Below, piece after piece: positions 51,778 to 62,041 of a stretch of 64,000 bases of DNA (within the stretch, counting starts at the first letter, position 1; every line of letters begins with the position of its first letter). Position numbers and translations under genes: made by a program. Origin of the DNA: Novosphingobium sp. KA1 (GTDB lineage: Bacteria; Pseudomonadota; Alphaproteobacteria; Sphingomonadales; Sphingomonadaceae); NCBI RefSeq assembly GCF_017309955.1, contig NZ_CP021247.1:1-64000 (forward strand). Direction: 5' to 3'. Below the pieces are notes generated by a model. It saw nothing but the letters and a program-made list of their open reading frames with translations, was not told the DNA's origin and did no database searches.

Positions 51778-52716
51778 ATGATGAACCTTGCCCAGATTCC
51801 CGTCCTCAGCCTCGAATCCGACCGCGCCGAATTTGCCGCGCGCATCGGCGAGAGCTTCCGCACCTTCGGTTTTGCCATGGTCCGCGACCACGGCATCGAC
51901 CAGGCGCTGATCGACCGCGCCTGGGACCTGACCGCCCGCTTCTTCGCGCTGCCCGACGAGGCGAAGCGCCAGTACTTCATCGCAGGCCAGGGCGGCGCGC
52001 GTGGCTACACCCCGTTCCGCACCGAAGTCGCCAAGGGCGCGACCGAAAAGGACCTCAAGGAATTCTGGCACGTCGGCCGCGACCTGCCCGCAGGCTCGCC
52101 GCTGGCCGCCTCGATGCCGCCGAACATCTGGCCCAGCGAGATCGAAGGCTTCCAGGAAACCTTCACCGAACTCTATGCCCAGTTCGACAAGGCCGGTGCC
52201 GAAATTCTCTCCGCCATCGCGGTCGACCTCGGCCTCGACGCACGCTGGTTCGATCCGGCCATCGACGACGGCAACTCGGTCATGCGCCTGCTGCACTACC
52301 CGCCGGTGGGCGAAGGCGCGGGCGGCGCCATCCGTGCCGGCGCGCATGAGGACATCAACCTCATCACCCTGCTGCTCGGTGCCCAGGAAGCCGGGCTCGA
52401 ACTGCTCGGCAAGAACGGCGAGTGGCTGTCGGTTGCCCCGCCCGAAGGCGCCGTGGTCATCAACATCGGCGACATGCTCCAGCGCCTGACCAACCACGTG
52501 CTGCCCTCGACCACGCACCGCGTACGCAATCCCGAAGGCGCGCGCGCCGCGCACAGCCGTTACTCGATGCCCTTCTTCCTGCACTTGCGCAGCGACTTCC
52601 CGTTCAAGACGCTGGAACAGTGCATCACCCCGGAAAACCCCGACCGCTACCCGGTGAGCATCACCGCCGACGACTATCTGCAGGAACGCCTGCGCGAGAT
52701 CGGCCTCAAGGCCTGA
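51778..52716 (+). CDS. 2-oxoglutarate/Fe(II) oxygenase, isopenicillin N synthase-like
   Basis: 312 residues. An N-terminal DIOX_N domain (FAARIGESFRTFGFAMVRDHGID) precedes the catalytic 2OG-FeII domain with iron ligands His and Asp in AHEDINLITLL and His in STTHRVRNP, followed by RYSMPFFLH. Substrate unknown; this bacterial group is often annotated flavanone/IPNS-like. ATG 51778 and 51781 are equally possible. Confidence 0.9.
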   Translation: MMNLAQIPVLSLESDRAEFAARIGESFRTFGFAMVRDHGIDQALIDRAWDLTARFFALPDEAKRQYFIAGQGGARGYTPFRTEVAKGATEKDLKEFWHVGRDLPAGSPLAASMPPNIWPSEIEGFQETFTELYAQFDKAGAEILSAIAVDLGLDARWFDPAIDDGNSVMRLLHYPPVGEGAGGAIRAGAHEDINLITLLLGAQEAGLELLGKNGEWLSVAPPEGAVVINIGDMLQRLTNHVLPSTTHRVRNPEGARAAHSRYSMPFFLHLRSDFPFKTLEQCITPENPDRYPVSITADDYLQERLREIGLKA

Positions 52717-52895
52717 AACCGGTGCCCCGGGGGAACGTCGCCAAGGCGTCTCCCCGGGGCACTCAGGCCCTGGGTCACGCAAAACGGACGTGACCGGGAA
52801 CTTTCAGCCAGACATCGCCGTTTTACGACTTTTGTCTGATCGTCCGGGTTGAAAAATTTAACCAAAACTTCAACCCCACCGGATATCCCCCGGCC

Positions 52896-54593
52896 ATGGG
52901 TAGCCGTTCTGGGGGGACACATCCCGTGAAGATTGCATTGGTCGCACAGCCGGATAACGCCGGCGACGATTTCGATGGCGACCGCCAGATCGACATCATC
53001 GCGCTCGGCATCGTCACGGCCGCGATCCTTCTCTTCATCGCCACCGGCAGTGAAGTCGGCCCCGACGTCGTCAAGTCACTGCTCGGCCACGGCCCCGGCC
53101 CCGACAATTTCATCCTCAACGCCTTCCTGCTCAACGTGGCGATCATCATCTTCGGGTGGAGCCGCTATCGCCAACTCTGCGAAGAGATCCAGCTGCGCAA
53201 GAAAGCCGAGCGCCAGGCCCGGCGCCTGGCCGAAACCGATCCGCTGACCGGCTTCCTCAACCGCCGCAGCTTCAACGACGCAGTCGACACGATGGTCCGC
53301 CAGGCCGCGCTCACCGGCGACCGCGCGGTGACGCTGATCATGATCGACCTCGACAACTTCAAGCAGGTCAACGACTTCAACGGTCACAATACCGGCGACC
53401 GGCTGCTGCAGGAATGCGCCAAGCGCATCACCGGCTGTCTGCCGTCGAAGGCGCTGGTCAGTCGCATCGGCGGCGACGAGTTCGCCGTTGCCGTGGAGTT
53501 CGACCGCAATCGGCCCGACCGCATCGACGGCATTGCCGCCTCGCTGGTCGAAGCCATCGCCCAGAGCGCAACGATCAACGCCATCAGCATCGAGGTCACC
53601 GCCTCGATCGGCCTCGCCCGCAGCGACAGCCACGCGCGCGGAGGCACCCTGCCCGATGCCCGCACCCTGCTCGAAATGGCGGACATCGCCATGTACCACT
53701 CCAAACGCCAGGGCCGGAACAGCTACTTCTGGTTCGAAGCGCCGATGGCCGACGAGATGCGTTTCCGCAACGAACTCGAATACGGCATCCGCAAGGGCGT
53801 GGCGCGCGGCGAATTCGTGCCGTTCTACGAGCAGCAGATCGACCTGCAGACCGGCGAACTGACCGGCTTCGAAATGCTCGCGCGCTGGGATTCTCCCCAG
53901 TTCGGCATCGTCTCGCCCGACATCTTCATCCCCATCGCCGAGGAAATCGGCGTGATCGCCGAGCTTTCCGAAAGCGTGATCGCCCAGGCCCTGGAAGACG
54001 CCAAGGCATGGGACCAGAAACTGACGCTGGCGGTCAACATCTCGCCGATCCAGCTGCGCGATCCCTGGTTTGCGCAGAAGCTGCTCAAGATCCTGCTGGA
54101 AGCCAATTTCCCGCCACACCGGCTGGAGATCGAGATCACCGAATCGTGCCTGCACCAGAACCTGGCGCAAGTCCGCTCGCTGATCACCAGCCTCAAGAAC
54201 CAGGGCATCACGATCAGCCTCGACGATTTCGGCACCGGCTACAGCTCGCTGGCGCAGCTGCGCAGCCTGCCGTTCGACCGCATCAAGATCGACCGCTCGT
54301 TCGTGTCCAGCATTGCCGAGAACAAGGACAGCGCCGCCATCGTCCATGCCATCGCCATGCTCGGCAAGGGCATGGACCTGCCGATCACCGCCGAGGGCAT
54401 CGAGACCGGCGACGTGCTCGAACATTTGCTGAAGTACGACAAGATCAAGGGCCAGGGCTATCTTTACGGGCGCCCTCGCCCTGCCGCGGAGCTGGCCGAA
54501 TGGCTGGGCACGATCGGCATCGTTGCCAACGGCGACGTGGCGCAGGAAGTGTTCTCGATCGCCCAGCAGGTGCCCAAGGCCAGCGTCGGATAG
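52896..54593 (+). CDS. Membrane GGDEF-EAL protein (c-di-GMP metabolism)
   Basis: 565 residues. Two membrane helices (about 34-50 and 73-91) lead through a coiled linker (LCEEIQLRKKAERQARRLAETD) to a GGDEF domain with intact GGDEF and an EAL domain. In the EAL domain the signature is EML (FEMLARW) but NISP, EITES, DDFGTG and EGIE are kept. It may be bifunctional or a phosphodiesterase; the EML change leaves the metal-ligating Glu. GTG 52926 is an alternative start. Confidence 0.92.
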   Translation: MGSRSGGTHPVKIALVAQPDNAGDDFDGDRQIDIIALGIVTAAILLFIATGSEVGPDVVKSLLGHGPGPDNFILNAFLLNVAIIIFGWSRYRQLCEEIQLRKKAERQARRLAETDPLTGFLNRRSFNDAVDTMVRQAALTGDRAVTLIMIDLDNFKQVNDFNGHNTGDRLLQECAKRITGCLPSKALVSRIGGDEFAVAVEFDRNRPDRIDGIAASLVEAIAQSATINAISIEVTASIGLARSDSHARGGTLPDARTLLEMADIAMYHSKRQGRNSYFWFEAPMADEMRFRNELEYGIRKGVARGEFVPFYEQQIDLQTGELTGFEMLARWDSPQFGIVSPDIFIPIAEEIGVIAELSESVIAQALEDAKAWDQKLTLAVNISPIQLRDPWFAQKLLKILLEANFPPHRLEIEITESCLHQNLAQVRSLITSLKNQGITISLDDFGTGYSSLAQLRSLPFDRIKIDRSFVSSIAENKDSAAIVHAIAMLGKGMDLPITAEGIETGDVLEHLLKYDKIKGQGYLYGRPRPAAELAEWLGTIGIVANGDVAQEVFSIAQQVPKASVG

Positions 54594-54640
54594 CGCCCTC
54601 AAGACTGGACCTGAGGGCGCCGAACGCATACATCGCGCCC

Positions 54641-55471
54641 ATGCGGATCGACTTCACCAAGATGCATGGGCTCGGCAACGACTTTGTCGTGCTCGATGGA
54701 CGCACCGGCGCACTGCCGCCGATCGACGCGGCCTTTGCCGCGGCGCTGGCGGACCGCCACACCGGCATCGGCTGCGACCAGCTGATCGTGCTGGCCCCGT
54801 CCGACCTCGGCGACTTCCAGATGCTGATCTTCAATGCCGACGGCAGCCAGGTGGAAGCCTGCGGCAATGCCACGCGTGCGGTCGGCCTGCTCCATGGTCG
54901 CCCCGCCACGATCGAGACACTCGGCGGCATCGTCTCGACCACGCCCACCGACACCGGCATTTCCGTCGAGATGGGCAAGCCACGCTTCGGCTGGCAGGAC
55001 ATCCCGCTCGGCTATGCGATGGACACCCACGCCATGCCGGTCGCCTGGGAAGAGCTGGTCAATCCCATCGCCGTCAATGTCGGCAATCCGCATGCGATCT
55101 TCTTCGTCGAGGATCCGTACCGCATCGACATGGCCCGCCTCGGCCCGCTGGTCGAGAACGACCCGATCTTCCCCGAGCGGGTGAACGTCAACGTCGCTGC
55201 CGTGACCGCGCGCGATGCCATCACCTTGCGCGTATGGGAACGCGGCGCCGGACTTACCCGCGCCTGCGGCACCGGTGCCTGCGCAACCGCCATCGGCGCG
55301 ATGAAGCGCGGCCTGGTCGACCGCAAGGTCACCGTCACCCTGCCCGGCGGCCCGCTGGCCATCGAATGGCGTGCGGACGACGTAATCGTGATGACCGGCC
55401 CGGCCACCGAATCGTTCCGCGGTTCGTTCGAAACCGCCGACTACGGAATTCGAGACAAGGTCCCCGCTTGA
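54641..55471 (+). CDS. dapF: Diaminopimelate epimerase
   Basis: 276 residues. Both catalytic cysteines are in context: EACGNATR and RACGTGACAT. N-terminus MRIDFTKMHGLGNDFVVLDG. It converts LL- to meso-diaminopimelate for lysine and peptidoglycan. The stop overlaps the mtaB start by 4 bases, beginning a tight dapF-mtaB-ftsY operon. Confidence 0.96.
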   Translation: MRIDFTKMHGLGNDFVVLDGRTGALPPIDAAFAAALADRHTGIGCDQLIVLAPSDLGDFQMLIFNADGSQVEACGNATRAVGLLHGRPATIETLGGIVSTTPTDTGISVEMGKPRFGWQDIPLGYAMDTHAMPVAWEELVNPIAVNVGNPHAIFFVEDPYRIDMARLGPLVENDPIFPERVNVNVAAVTARDAITLRVWERGAGLTRACGTGACATAIGAMKRGLVDRKVTVTLPGGPLAIEWRADDVIVMTGPATESFRGSFETADYGIRDKVPA

Positions 55472-56646
55472 CCGTCGAAGTCCACTCGCTCGGCTGCCGC
55501 CTCAATATCTCCGAAAGCGAAACCCTGCGCGGCCTGCTTGGCGGCGCAGAAGACCTCGTTGTCGTCAATTCCTGCGCGGTCACGGCAGAAGCGGTGCGCC
55601 AGACCCGGCAGGCGATCCGCCGTGCGCGCAAGGAACGGCCGGACGCGCGCCTCATCGTCACCGGCTGCGCGGCGGAAGTGGAGCGCGAGATGCTCTGTGC
55701 GATGCCGGAAGTGGACGGCATCGTCGCCAATACCGCCAAGCTGGACCCGCGCGCCTGGAACGTGCCTGCCGCGCCGCCCGTGCGCCAGCACCGCGCCTAT
55801 ACGCGCGGCTTCGTGCAAGTGCAGAACGGCTGCGACCATGCCTGCACCTTCTGCGTGATCCCGCAAGGGCGCGGCCCCAGCCGCTCCTGCTCGGTGGACG
55901 AAGTGCTGGCCGACATCGCCGTCCATGCCGACAAGGGCGTGCAGGAAGTCGTGCTCACCGGCGTCGACCTCACCTCGTGGGGCGGCGATCTCGACGGCTC
56001 GCCGCGCCTCGGCGCGCTCTGCGAGGCGATCCTCGCCCGCTTCCCTGCCCTGCCCCGCCTGCGCCTTTCCTCGATCGACGGCGCGGAAGTGGACGACAGG
56101 CTGTTCGGCTTGCTTGCCGATGAAGCGCGGCTGATGCCGCATGTCCACCTCTCGCTCCAGCACGGCGACGACCTGATCCTCAAGCGCATGAAGCGACGCC
56201 ACAGCCGCGCCGATGCCGTGACGCTGGTCAGCGACCTCAAGGCCCGCCGCCCGGACATCGCGATCGGCGCCGACCTCATCGCCGGCTTCCCGACCGAGAG
56301 CGAGGAGGCCCACGCCGCCAACCTGTCCATCGTGCGCGAACTCGATGTGGTGCATGGCCACGTCTTCCCCTATTCGCCGCGCCCCGGCACCCCCGCCGCA
56401 CGCATGCCCGCGGTGGACGGCGCCACCATCCGCCGCCGCGCCGCCGAACTGCGCGAGGCGATTGCCGAAACCCGCGCGCGCTGGCTTGCCGGTCTTGTCG
56501 GCCAGCCGCTATCGGTGCTTGCCGAAAGAGGCGGCACCGGCCATGCGCAGAACTACGCGAAGGTCCGCGTGCCCGAGTCCGTTCCGGCCGGCACGCTGGT
56601 CCGCGTCACGCCCGCAAGGGTAGTCGAAGGAATACTGGAAGCATGA
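55468..56646 (+). CDS. mtaB: tRNA t6A37 methylthiotransferase MtaB
   Basis: 392 residues. An N-terminal UPF0004 domain (VHSLGCRLNISESE, NSCAVTAEAVRQTRQAIRRA) binds one cluster; the radical-SAM core has CDHACTFCVIPQGRG (Cx3Cx2C); a TRAM-like tail (LPEKAAPAH-type region replaced by LSVLAERGGTGHAQNYAKVRV) ends it. It makes ms2t6A in tRNA. The start is TTG at 55468, overlapping dapF (TTGA), so low or coupled translation is likely. Confidence 0.92.
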   Translation: MTVEVHSLGCRLNISESETLRGLLGGAEDLVVVNSCAVTAEAVRQTRQAIRRARKERPDARLIVTGCAAEVEREMLCAMPEVDGIVANTAKLDPRAWNVPAAPPVRQHRAYTRGFVQVQNGCDHACTFCVIPQGRGPSRSCSVDEVLADIAVHADKGVQEVVLTGVDLTSWGGDLDGSPRLGALCEAILARFPALPRLRLSSIDGAEVDDRLFGLLADEARLMPHVHLSLQHGDDLILKRMKRRHSRADAVTLVSDLKARRPDIAIGADLIAGFPTESEEAHAANLSIVRELDVVHGHVFPYSPRPGTPAARMPAVDGATIRRRAAELREAIAETRARWLAGLVGQPLSVLAERGGTGHAQNYAKVRVPESVPAGTLVRVTPARVVEGILEA

Positions 56647-57599
56647 ATACCGACGGCCAGAACCCTGAAACACTGGGGGCTGAACGCGACTGGTCCGACC
56701 GCCTGTTCGGCGGTTTTCGCAAGACCACCGAACGCCTGAGCGAGAACCTGTCCGGCATCGTCGGCAAGACCACGCTCGACGAAGCGCAGCTCGACGATAT
56801 CGAGGATGCGCTGATCATGTCGGATCTCGGTCCCCGCGCCGCCGCCCGCATCCGCGCGCGTCTTGCCGCCGAACGCTTCGAGAGGGATGCCGACGAACGC
56901 GCGATCATGGAAGTGGTCGCCCGCGAGATCGCCGAGATCCTGCGTCCGGTGGCCAAGCCGCTCGACGTCGTCGCCTTCCCGCGCCCGCAGGTGATCCTGG
57001 TCATCGGCGTCAACGGATCGGGCAAGACCACCACGATCGCCAAGCTCGCGCACTTGTTCCAGGAGCAGGACTATTCGGTCATGCTCGCCGCCGGTGACAC
57101 CTTCCGCGCAGCCGCCATCGGCCAGCTCGGCGTCTGGGCGGACCGCCTGGGCATTCCGCTGGTCAAGGGTCCCGAGGGCGGCGACCCGGCCTCGATCGTG
57201 TTCGACGCGGTCAAGGCCGCGACAGAACAGGGCATCGACGCGCTGATCGTCGACACCGCCGGGCGCCTGCAGAACAAGCGCGAACTGATGGACGAGCTGT
57301 CCAAGATCCGCCGCGTGCTCGGCCGCCTCAATCCCGAGGCGCCGCACGACGTGGTACTGGTGCTCGACGCCACCAACGGCCAGAACGCGCTCTCGCAGAT
57401 CGAGATCTTCAAGGAAGTGGCGGGCGTTTCCGGCCTGATCATGACCAAGCTGGACGGCACCGCGCGCGGCGGCGTCCTCGTCGCGGCGGCCGAGCAGTAT
57501 GGCCTGCCGATCCACGCCATTGGCGTCGGCGAGAAGATCGACGACCTGCGCCCCTTCAACCCGGACCTGCTGGCCCGCGTGATTGCCGGGATCGCCTGA
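56643..57599 (+). CDS. ftsY: Signal recognition particle receptor FtsY
   Basis: 318 residues: a short N domain (RLFGGFRKTTERLSENLSGI) and the SRP GTPase G domain (GVNGSGKTTTIAKLA, DTFRAAAIGQL, VDTAGRLQNKRELMDEL, TKLDGTARGG). It targets SRP-ribosome complexes to the membrane. The long acidic A domain of enterobacteria is absent, as usual in alphaproteobacteria. Overlaps mtaB by 4 bases and the next gene by 1. Confidence 0.96.
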   Translation: MNTDGQNPETLGAERDWSDRLFGGFRKTTERLSENLSGIVGKTTLDEAQLDDIEDALIMSDLGPRAAARIRARLAAERFERDADERAIMEVVAREIAEILRPVAKPLDVVAFPRPQVILVIGVNGSGKTTTIAKLAHLFQEQDYSVMLAAGDTFRAAAIGQLGVWADRLGIPLVKGPEGGDPASIVFDAVKAATEQGIDALIVDTAGRLQNKRELMDELSKIRRVLGRLNPEAPHDVVLVLDATNGQNALSQIEIFKEVAGVSGLIMTKLDGTARGGVLVAAAEQYGLPIHAIGVGEKIDDLRPFNPDLLARVIAGIA

Positions 57600-58252
57600 T
57601 GACCACCGAATCCGCCGCTCCCCGGAAGCCGAAGTCGAGCTGGGTGAACCTCGTCGTCGATTTTGGCCCGCTGCTGGTCTTTTTCCTCGCCTACAAGCAT
57701 TTCTCGCCGCCGGGAGATGCCAATCCGGTGGCGACCGTCACCGCCGTCATCAAGGGCACGATGGCCTTCATGGTGGCGACCGTGATCGCGCTGGGCCTGT
57801 CGAAATGGCGGCTTGGCCATATCTCGCCGATGCTCTGGCTGACGACGGTGCTGATCGTCGGCTTCGGCGCCCTCACCGTGGTGTTCCACGATGCCTTCTG
57901 GATCCAGATCAAGCCCACCGCCGTCTACCTGATGTTCGCGGGCGTGCTGTTCTTCGGCCTCATGCGCGGCAAGCCGATGCTGAAAGTCCTGCTCCAGTCC
58001 GCCTTCGAGGGTCTCAGCGACGAAGGCTGGCTCAAGCTTTCGCGCAACTGGGCGTGGTTCTTCCTGTTCCTGGCGGTGCTCAACACCGCACTGGTCTTCA
58101 CCGTCAGTTTCGAGGCCTGGCTTCAGGCCAAGCTCTGGGGCTTCACCGTGCTGTCCTTCGTCTTCACCTTCTCGCAGCTGCCGATGGTTCTGAAGCACGG
58201 CATGGGCGAGGCGGCAAAGGAAGAAGTGATCGAGAACCCGCCGCACGACTGA
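57599..58252 (+). CDS. Septation protein A / YciB family
   Basis: 217 residues with about five membrane helices: LVVDFGPLLVFFLAYKHFSP at the N-terminus, FGALTVVFHDAFWIQIKPTAVY, and ALVFTVSFEAWLQAKLWGF. This is the inner-membrane YciB/IspZ family involved in cell envelope and septum formation. Placement after ftsY is common in sphingomonads. ATG shares a base with the ftsY stop. Confidence 0.92.
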   Translation: MTTESAAPRKPKSSWVNLVVDFGPLLVFFLAYKHFSPPGDANPVATVTAVIKGTMAFMVATVIALGLSKWRLGHISPMLWLTTVLIVGFGALTVVFHDAFWIQIKPTAVYLMFAGVLFFGLMRGKPMLKVLLQSAFEGLSDEGWLKLSRNWAWFFLFLAVLNTALVFTVSFEAWLQAKLWGFTVLSFVFTFSQLPMVLKHGMGEAAKEEVIENPPHD

Positions 58253-58366
58253 CGTGCAAGGCAGATGCCCATGCCAGCGGCCCTGAGGCGGCGAGCATAA
58301 TGCCGCCGCCGTTCCATCGGGCCGTCCATGCACGGCCCGGGAGCCGCAGGGCACCAGCGGGACCTC

Positions 58367-59083
58367 ATGCAGACCATCAATACCATCGTCATCGTCGGCC
58401 GCACCAACAAGGCACGGGAATCCGACGCGATCCGAAGCATGGTCAACTGCCTCCATAGCGAAGGCTATGCGCTGCATTGGTTCGAATCGAACTACCGCAC
58501 CTCCTACGACCGCATGACCGCATGGATCGATCGCCGCTGCCCGGCCGTCAGCACATCGAATGGCGGTAAATTTCAGCGTCTACGCCGCGCCGCGCGCTTG
58601 GCCTTGCGACTGGCGCTGATCGCCTGTGACCGTCATCGCCTGGATCACGGCTACGCCATCCGGCACGGCATTATCGCCAATGAGGCGCGTGAACTCGGCT
58701 TGCTGCTGGACAGGATGGCCAGAGGCTCGATCGCACTGATCACCCACTCCGCGGGCGGCATAGCGGCCACACGCATCGCCGAGCATCCTGCGATCGGCGC
58801 GATTGCCTGCTTCGGCTATCCATTCAAACACCCCGACAATCCGCCCGAAGCGTACCGCACACAGCATCTGCCCGGCGTGAGCAAACCCATGCTGCTGCTG
58901 CAGGGCGACCGGGATCCCTACGGCAATGACCCCATAGCGCTGAAGGACAGGCTGCCCAGCCACGCCCGGATCACGATGCTTGCCTGCGATCACGATTGCG
59001 ACCGGCTGGAAAACAGCGAATTCGAACGCGCCTTGAGTACATTGCGAGCGCTCCTCGATGGAACTGCCGCCCGCACGGCCTGA
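58367..59083 (+). CDS. Alpha/beta hydrolase, KANL3/Tex30-like
   Basis: 238 residues. The nucleophile elbow is THSAGG (about residue 128), followed by LLQGDRDPYG with the acid and a terminal CDHDCDR with the His. The rest follows the dienelactone/Tex30 style of small hydrolases. A basic helical insert lies at about 60-90. Substrate unknown. Confidence 0.8.
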   Translation: MQTINTIVIVGRTNKARESDAIRSMVNCLHSEGYALHWFESNYRTSYDRMTAWIDRRCPAVSTSNGGKFQRLRRAARLALRLALIACDRHRLDHGYAIRHGIIANEARELGLLLDRMARGSIALITHSAGGIAATRIAEHPAIGAIACFGYPFKHPDNPPEAYRTQHLPGVSKPMLLLQGDRDPYGNDPIALKDRLPSHARITMLACDHDCDRLENSEFERALSTLRALLDGTAARTA

Positions 59084-59139
59084 CGCGTTTCCCGGCCACA
59101 TTTCGCGATATGCCGACATAAGCGATGCGAATGGCGACG

Positions 59140-59203
59140 GGGCATGAGGCATGGGGCATGGGGCATGGGGCATGGTCCATGCGACGTGCACGGACCATAC
59201 CCC
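59140..59203. repeat. Heptamer tandem repeat and hairpin between hydrolase gene and kup
   Basis: Five units of GGGCATG (the second is AGGCATG) occupy 59140-59174. The last overlaps a near-perfect 12-bp dyad, GGGGCATGGTCC (59167-59178) and GGACCATACCCC (59192-59203), with a 13-base spacer. No T-run follows; it lies between convergent genes. Confidence 0.6.
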
Positions 59204-59218
59204 AGCATAGCCGGTTGG

Positions 59219-61174
59219 TCAGATCTCCAGCTGGCTGCCCAGTTCCACCACGCGGTTGGTCGGCAGGCGGAAGAACTCCATGGCGCTCGCTGCATTGCGC
59301 ATCATCCACGCGAAGAGCTTTTCGCGCCAGATCGCCATGCCGGGCTTGGAGGAAGGCACCAGGGTCTGACGCGAGAGGAAGAAGCTGGTCTTCATCATCT
59401 CGAACGGCCCGCCGCAGATCTCGTTATGGGCGAGCGCGGCCGGCACGTCGGTCTCCTCCATGAAGCCGTAGCGCAGCGTCATGCGGTAGAAACCCTGGCC
59501 CAGCTCGGTCATCGAATAACGCTCCGAGGGCTCGACATAGGGCACGTCCTGCACCTCTACCGTCAGCACCACCACACGCTCATGCAGCACTTTGTTGTGC
59601 TTGATGTTGTGCAGCAGCGCCGAAGGCACCCCGGCGTTGGTCGAGGCCATGAAGATCGCCGTGCCCGGCACGCGTGCGGCCGAGCCATGCGCGCTCTTGG
59701 CAAAGACGTTGAGCGGCAGCGCCGCCTCGGTCATGCGCTCGCGCATCAGGCGGCGGCCCTTGTTCCACGTCGTCAGCAAGGTGAAGGCGATGCCGCCGAT
59801 CATCAGCGGGAACCAGCCGCCATCCTTGATCTTGGTCGCGTTGGCCGCGAAGTAGGCGCCGTCGACCACAAAGAAGGTGACGATCACCGGGATCGCCTGC
59901 CACAGCTTCCAGCGCCACAGCACGATCAGGAGCACGCTCATCAGGCAGGTGTCGATCAGCATCGCCCCGGTCACCGCGATGCCGTAGGCCGAGGCGAGGT
60001 TCGACGAGTTCTGGAACACCAGGACCAGCACGATCACGCCGGTCATCAGCGCCCAGTTGACGAAGGGAATGTAGATCTGGCCGACTTCGTGTTCGCTGGT
60101 GTGGCGGGTCGAAAGGCGGGGAATGAAGCCCAGCTGCATGGCCTGGTGGGTGATCGAGAACGCGCCCGAGATCACCGCCTGGCTGGCGATGAAGGTGGCG
60201 CAGGTCGCCAGGATCACCAGTGGCAGGCGCAGGCTTTCAGGGGCGAGGTGGAAGAACGGGTTCTCCATCGCCTCGGCCGCCGACGCATCGTCGAGACCCA
60301 GGATCATCGCCGCCTGGCCGAAATAGTTGATCAGCAGGCACGGCATCACGAAGCCGAACCACGAGAGACGCAGCGGACCGCGGCCGAAGTGACCCATGTC
60401 CGAATAGAGCGCCTCCGCACCGGTCACCGCCAGCACCACCGAACCCAGTGCGAGGAAACCCAGCACCTTGTCGGTCATGAAGAACTGGATCGCGTACCAC
60501 GGGTTCAGCGCCACCAGCACATGGGGCAGCTGCACCAGATGGTAGATGCCCAGCACCGCCAGCACCGTGAAATAGACCACCATGACCGGCGCGAACAGCG
60601 CGCCGACTTTGGCCGTCCCGCTCTTCTGGATGACAAACAGCGCCACCAGCAGCACCAGCGCGATCGGCAGCACGAAAGGCGCAAGGTCGCTCTGCACGAC
60701 GGTCAGGCCCTCGACCGCGGAGAGCACCGAGACGGCAGGGGTGATCATCGAATCGCCGTAGAACAGCGAGGTCGCAAAGACACCCAGCAGCACCACCAGC
60801 GGGCCCCAGCGCGACTTGCGGATCACGCCCGAGATCAGCGCGACGAGCGCAAGGCTGCCGCCCTGCCCCTTGTTGTCCGCCCGCATCAGGATACCGACGT
60901 ACTGGACCGACACGACCAGCGTCATCGACCAGAAAATCAGGCTGACGACGCCGAGGATGTGCAATTCGTCAATCGCCAGAGGATGCGGGCCGACGAAGGT
61001 TTCGCGAAACGCGTAAAGCGGGCTCGTGCCGATATCGCCGAAGACGACCCCGACGGCGCCGAGCGCCAGCTTGGTGATATTTCCGGAGCCATGCCCCCCG
61101 GCAGGCGTTTTCCGGCCTGTAGCCGGATCGATCACTGTCGGGACCTCAGCGGTATCCGAACTTGCAACACTCAT
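59219..61174 (-). CDS. kup: Low-affinity potassium uptake protein Kup
   Basis: 651 residues: twelve membrane helices then a cytoplasmic C-terminal domain. The N-terminal signature [25 protein letters not shown] and the [14 protein letters not shown] loop identify Kup/KUP-type K+ transporters. ATG 61174 is chosen, as the sequence before it has no conserved features. Confidence 0.95.
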   Translation of the reverse strand: MSVASSDTAEVPTVIDPATGRKTPAGGHGSGNITKLALGAVGVVFGDIGTSPLYAFRETFVGPHPLAIDELHILGVVSLIFWSMTLVVSVQYVGILMRADNKGQGGSLALVALISGVIRKSRWGPLVVLLGVFATSLFYGDSMITPAVSVLSAVEGLTVVQSDLAPFVLPIALVLLVALFVIQKSGTAKVGALFAPVMVVYFTVLAVLGIYHLVQLPHVLVALNPWYAIQFFMTDKVLGFLALGSVVLAVTGAEALYSDMGHFGRGPLRLSWFGFVMPCLLINYFGQAAMILGLDDASAAEAMENPFFHLAPESLRLPLVILATCATFIASQAVISGAFSITHQAMQLGFIPRLSTRHTSEHEVGQIYIPFVNWALMTGVIVLVLVFQNSSNLASAYGIAVTGAMLIDTCLMSVLLIVLWRWKLWQAIPVIVTFFVVDGAYFAANATKIKDGGWFPLMIGGIAFTLLTTWNKGRRLMRERMTEAALPLNVFAKSAHGSAARVPGTAIFMASTNAGVPSALLHNIKHNKVLHERVVVLTVEVQDVPYVEPSERYSMTELGQGFYRMTLRYGFMEETDVPAALAHNEICGGPFEMMKTSFFLSRQTLVPSSKPGMAIWREKLFAWMMRNAASAMEFFRLPTNRVVELGSQLEI

Positions 61175-61291
61175 TCCAGCGCCCCGTAATGGCCTTGTCG
61201 GGTAATGACACCGGATAACGATGTCATGCCGCGACAAGCGCCCGCCGTTAGCAGCATGCCAAGGAGCAGGCAACGATACTTAGTAGGTCGT

Positions 61292-62041
61292 TCACCGTGA
61301 CGTGACGGGAGTGGCGGAATTCGGCGATTCGGAACGGGGCTGTCCTGCCCCGCCGCCGCCACCGCCACCGCCACCGCCGCCCTGCGCGGCGATGAAAGCG
61401 TCCAGTCGGGCCAGTTGCTGGGCGAGAATCGGGCGCCATTTCACATCCTTGGGCGCGCGGGCCAGCAAATCCGCCCAGAGCGCGCGGCCTTCGGCGAGCT
61501 TGCCGCTCTGCGCCAGCGCCAGGCCCAGGAAGAACGGCGGACCGGCCGCCTCGGGATCGGACCTGGCGGCCCGGCGATAGGCATAGGCCGCCGCCGGGGT
61601 CAGCTGGCCTTCGGCATGGGCCACCAGCGCGTTGCCCAGCGAAAGCCAGGCATCCGAACGATAGGCGCGGACATCGGGATCCCGGGCAGGCTCGGCCGGT
61701 TCGTTCTCGACGGTGCCGCGCAGCACTTCGGCGGCATCGGCATATTCACCATGCCGGGCCAGCCCGTCGGCGATCACCACCCAGCGGTCGCTCGGCGGCA
61801 GCACGCTCGAACTGAAAGTGGCGCGCGCCTGCGCGAAGAATTCGCCAAGTTCGCCCGAGCGCCCTTCCTCGGCATCCTTGGGCGCACCGGGCTGCGCGGG
61901 CGTGCCCTGCGCGGCATAACCCGCGATACCCAGCGCCAGCGCGGCGGCCACCGCCTCGCGCCCGCCCTTGGGAACCTTGAAGACAAAGACGGCCAGCGCG
62001 AAAACGGCCAGTGCCAGCACGGCCACAAGAACCCAGGTCAT
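61292..62041 (-). CDS. ccmI: Cytochrome c biogenesis TPR protein CcmI (CycH C-terminal type)
   Basis: 249 residues: an N-terminal membrane helix (VLVAVLALAVFALAVFVFKV), then TPR helices (YADAAEVLRGTVENEP, AYAYRRAARSDPEAAGPPFFLGLALAQSGKLAEGR). It ends in a run of about ten glycines (61350-61384) and a short tail. CcmI presents apocytochrome c to the heme-lyase complex. It overlaps ccmH by 4 bases. Confidence 0.85.
   Translation of the reverse strand: MTWVLVAVLALAVFALAVFVFKVPKGGREAVAAALALGIAGYAAQGTPAQPGAPKDAEEGRSGELGEFFAQARATFSSSVLPPSDRWVVIADGLARHGEYADAAEVLRGTVENEPAEPARDPDVRAYRSDAWLSLGNALVAHAEGQLTPAAAYAYRRAARSDPEAAGPPFFLGLALAQSGKLAEGRALWADLLARAPKDVKWRPILAQQLARLDAFIAAQGGGGGGGGGGGAGQPRSESPNSATPVTSR

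Noticed and set aside
52896..54593. Inactive phosphodiesterase because of EML instead of EAL
   Set aside because: The Glu is kept and the other catalytic motifs are intact; EML variants can be active, so loss of function is not supported.
53076..54629. 517-codon open frame antisense to the GGDEF-EAL gene
   Set aside because: Same GC-rich shadow effect; the sequence is His/Asp/Gly-rich without any family pattern.
59140..59174. CRISPR-like repeat
   Set aside because: Units are 7 bases and contiguous, with no spacers; a simple tandem repeat.
59144..61189. 681-codon open frame antisense to kup
   Set aside because: Extremely His/Arg-rich and unlike a protein; the real gene is kup on the other strand.
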